This document shows positions 60,801 through 64,000 of a stretch of DNA of 64,000 nucleotides, in pieces (within the stretch, counting starts at the first letter, position 1; every line of letters begins with the position of its first letter). Made by a program: the position numbers and the translations under genes. The stretch is from Siphonodentalium dalli. Taxonomy: Eukaryota > Mollusca > Scaphopoda > Gadilida > Siphonodentaliidae. The stretch spans positions 42,235,835-42,299,834 of the forward strand of contig CP136066.1 of NCBI GenBank assembly GCA_032622095.1, given 5' to 3'. The notes under the pieces were generated by a model. That model made no database searches. It worked only from the letters and a program-made list of their open reading frames with translations, and had not been told where the DNA came from.

Positions 60801-63127
60801 CTGTGGGGTCGCTCACCAGACTACAAAGACTGATAAGACTGGGACTCTGGAGACTACAACAGTCAGAACTTTTCATAATTACTTTAAAAGAAATAGCTCT
60901 AAACAGGATATGTGGCTAGAGAGATTTCACATATGTAGATTGGTGAAAATCCACCTTGAAATTACCAACTGTATACTACTGATCACCCCCTCCTCCTCCA
61001 GCTCAACAAGTCCCCTTTGACCGGTATACAGACTCCCAAGTCTTAGGTTGGAATTTCACAACTGACACCTCAAACTTTCTCAATTGTTGGAAATTTCCAA
61101 TCTCACAAGCGCCTTTTTACAAAACCATTTAGACATGTTTGAAGCCCAATTATCCATGGATCCAAAACACAATACATGTAAGTCAGATTAATCAGTCAGG
61201 TGGTTCCAAGGTAGATGTTTTAATGAATTTGGCATTTCAATGATTTTATTAGACACAAAAGTGTTAACTCCCCATAGCCCCACCATTTCTTGACAAATTG
61301 ACCTCATTTTAACAAATCTGAATCTCAGTCACTTAAGGATCCTCCTGATTGCTCCATACTATATGTAAGCTAAATAGTCCAACCTCTCTTGAGAAGACAT
61401 TTTAAGAATTACTATAGAGACATATAGTTATGTCCCTGGTCCCACCCTATTTAACCTAGTGACCCCATCTGAATAAATTTAAATCCCAGACACCAAAGAA
61501 CCCTTCATACATATCATAAATATCAGTAAAATAGACCTGATGGTCCTTGTGAAGGAAGCATATTAAGAGGGAAACTGTTCTTCGTTTGGCCCCTATTTGA
61601 CCAAGTGACCCCATTTAAAAAAAATCTGAATTGCAGTCAAGGAAGAACATTCCATGCTAAATAAGCCAACCAGTTCTTGCAAACATATTTGAAGAATTAC
61701 TATGTAGTGAAATAGTCTCTGGCTCTGCCCTTATTTGACTTTGTGATCCCATTTTCACAAAGGTAATTTCATACCAAATATAAGCAAAATAGGCCATTTG
61801 ATTATTGCATAGAAGACACATCATGAATTACTATGTAGAGAAAGAGTAATGTAGCTGGCCTTGCACCTACTTGACCTGGTGACCCTGATAGAACAAATCT
61901 GAACCACAATCACCAAAGGAGCAAGCCTGCAAATAGTGCACCTATTCCTACATTGTATGTGCCTGGCCTCAAGCAACACAATGTATTATACAATCAAGCC
62001 TTGATAGTGTGTCTGTCATTTGCGGAATGAGGTCCCCCAGAGGGTGACTTTAGTGACGCTATCCTGCACAGTGGGCTAGCATCACTAAATTCACCCTCTG
62101 GGGACCTCATTCTGCTAAGGCCCTCAACTGCTATGGCAGACCTAGGATAAGATTGAAGTTCCCCAGTTGAAGTTGATGTTCACCCATTGGACACCTCAAT
62201 TATGAATTTTATATTCTGCAAATTAGGGGATATAGAAACTTCCTAGAAGGGAAATGTAACTAACAACTGTGTGGGATAGCATCACTAAATTCACCCTCTG
62301 TGGACCTCATTCTGCAAATGACAGACCTCCTATTTGCCATGTTGAACAATACATGATAGATTGTACCTCTTATTAATGATTCTCTGACCTGCAAATGTCA
62401 GACACACTAAATTCAGGCAGTTTGTTTAAATTGCTAGCAGTATGTTTATACAAGCTGTCAGTGACATTGTATTCCTTGATTAATGACCTGTGTTTCTCTC
62501 TGTCTATCCACAAAGAGATATCTGCAACTTTAATAGAACAGGTATTAATGTTGGAAGCTGGAAATGATATCCATTGGAAGGGATGTTGGTTGGGTGTAGG
62601 CCACTGCAGGGTGGGGGTGCATCTGGGCCATGTGGGAGGGGGATGGGTAATGGAATATTTCTGTAATTTCAGAAGATTAAAGATTAAAGTTTCATAAATC
62701 TGCAGATGTTATAATGGTGTCACTTTTTCAAATTTTATAACATGGTTTTTTTTTTTTAGTTATGTCACTGGCTCTGCCCACATTCGACCCAGTGACCTCA
62801 TTTGAACAAATCTGAATAACAGTCCCCCAAAGACCCTTTGTACCAAATATGAACCCATTCGGACCAATGAAATTTGAGAAGAAGTTGTTGTAAGAATTAC
62901 AGAGTTATGGCCCTGGCTTCGCAACTATTTGACCCAGTGACCTCATTTGAACAAATCGGAATGAGAGTCACCTAGGGAACATCCACACCAAATATGAACC
63001 CATTTGGTCTTACGGTTCCAGAGGAGAAGATGTTCAAAGAATTGTTGACGGACGGACGGATGGACGGACGGACGACGGACGAGGAGTGATGACTATAGCT
63101 CCACCGGAGACTTCGTCTCAGGTGAGC
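60800..63127. repeat. Repeat insertion inside the LINE, GGTGAGCTAAAA-ended family
   Basis: From about 61250 diverged ~150 bp units recur (TTGACCCAGTGACCCCAT, CCAAATATAAGCTAAATA). The right end has GGACGGACGGACGACGGACG, then CTCAGGTGAGCTAAAA (to 63131). The same family ends at 570 near the window start. A family A MITE (61995-62330) is nested inside. The left boundary is uncertain. Confidence 0.65.
61995..62330. mobile_element. Family A MITE nested in the repeat
   Basis: CAAGCCTTGATAGTGTG, a hairpin at 62023-62115, the long-form interior, and a GCAAATGACAGACCTCC right end. Confidence 0.75.
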
Positions 63128-64000
63128 TAAAAAGCAGCGGACCTAATACAGTACCTTGGAGTACTCCTGACTGCACATCAACTTCTCTTGAGAACTCCCC
63201 TTCAAGCATGACTCTCATGGATCGTCTGGTTAAGAATGTTAGCCAACTATGTGTTTGACCATCGATGCCGTATGTTGTCATTTTGTGAAGAAGCTTGTTG
63301 TGGGGCACCGTGTCAAACGCCTTTGAAAAGTCGAGTATGGCTACGTCAACCTGCTTTCCGTTGTCGTATTTTTGAAGTAGGTCGTGGAGTGTGACTGCCA
63401 ATTGTGTCTCGCATGAGTATCCAGTTCTGAAGCCATGATTTAGTGATGTTAGGATGTTATTCTGCTCAAGATGTTTCATGATGTGGCGACATATGATATG
63501 TTCCAGAATTTTACAGGCGACTGATGTTAGGGATACCGGTCTGTAGTTTTCTGCCTGGTGCCTGTCTCTGGTGCTGGTTTTGTCACCATCAGCTGTTTCC
63601 AATCCACGTTAGGGCAGTTGAAGTCGCCGCACAGGATGGTCTGTTTGTTGTCTCCAGCTGCCAGTTTGATAGACTTCTCTAGCTCATTTATGTGTTTGTC
63701 TTCGCGATGGGGCATATAGAAAGATCCGATCAGGATGTCTTTGTTCGACCGTGCCTTTATCTTGACCCACATTATTTCGCAGTCGGTGATGAGTTGTGGC
63801 TGCTCCGTTGATATGAGGCTTTTGTGTGCCAGGACGAAGACTCCTCCCCTTACTGATTCTCTGTCGTTCCGATATATGTTGTAGTTATCGGGGAAGATTT
63901 CACTTGATTTGATGTGCCCGTCTGTTGGTTTTTTGCCTGGCTTCACTCCTTTCAGCCAAGATTCTGATCCACAGATGATGTCCGGTTTTACATATTCGAT
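63128..64000 (-). pseudogene. LINE endonuclease-RT fragment with internal deletion
   Basis: The endonuclease blocks are KPDIICGSESWL (window edge), RGGVFVLAHKSL, ILIGSFYMPH and ILCGDFNCPNVDW. At about 63590 the frame changes and the sequence jumps to RT block ENYRPVSLTSVACKILE. The end of the endonuclease and the linker are missing. SLNHGFRTGYSCETQL, ILDFSKAFDTVPHNKL and GVLQGTVLGPLLF follow. Confidence 0.85.

Larger units (their letters stand above)
60010..64000 (-). mobile_element. Jockey/CR1-superfamily LINE, broken, split by a 2.3 kb repeat, runs off the window
   Basis: The 5' part (endonuclease, RT fingers) is at 64000-63128 and the 3' part (RT palm to C-terminus) at about 60800-60072. 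The RT frame stops at GPLLF (63128), directly before AGCTCACCTGAG of the inserted repeat, and resumes at LCQINDLP near 60795. The 5' end is outside the window. Confidence 0.82.

Overview
The window is animal nuclear DNA. It is AT-rich and intron-dominated, full of microsatellites, minisatellites, LINEs, palindromic MITEs, a tRNA-derived SINE and Helitron-like ends. Several dispersed repeats ending in GGACGG runs followed by GGTGAGCTAAAA, or in CTATAG-TCCCCCG, are of a kind I remember as common in molluscs, especially bivalves. A marine mollusc is my best guess (moderate confidence); the species cannot be named from this sequence.

The only clear host gene is crooked neck (CRNKL1), a HAT-repeat scaffold protein of the Prp19/NTC spliceosomal complex. 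It lies on the minus strand from about 58.19 kb down to 15.13 kb. I rebuilt 15 coding exons (2190 bp, 729 residues plus stop) from splice sites whose phases all join in frame. The first visible exon has its own 3' splice site and opens with VKNK before the first Met, so a further 5' exon probably lies upstream or outside the window. Intron 6 is a U12-type AT-AC intron with near-perfect minor-spliceosome signals.

The most unusual structure is a set of tandem arrays that straddle the gene's own exon-intron junctions. The exon 9 donor is amplified about 130-fold into a 3.4 kb, 25-27 bp minisatellite that is open in all three sense frames. The exon 13 acceptor is amplified about 35-fold, the exon 13 donor five-fold and the exon 8 donor three-fold. 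A splicing-factor gene therefore carries large decoy arrays of its own splice sites plus a minor-class intron.

By region: 0-2.4 kb, dispersed repeats, a self-nested palindromic hAT-like MITE and CA/TA microsatellites. 2.4-7.0 kb, a 5'-truncated LINE with an intact 1183-residue ORF2. 7.0-15.1 kb, MITEs, a fold-back element and a decayed hAT element (13.30-14.54 kb). 15.1-58.2 kb, CRNKL1, whose introns hold piggyBac-like (TTAA), hAT-like (8 bp duplications) and TA-flanked palindromic MITEs, a 1.08 kb hAT element, a Helitron, a tRNA SINE, satellites of 26, 40, 55, 68, 158 and 280 bp, and a CR1-like LINE (51.68-56.54 kb) inside a MITE. 58.2-64 kb, dispersed repeats and a second, broken LINE split by another repeat and running off the window end.

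No true tRNA, rRNA, CRISPR array, operon or prokaryotic feature was seen.
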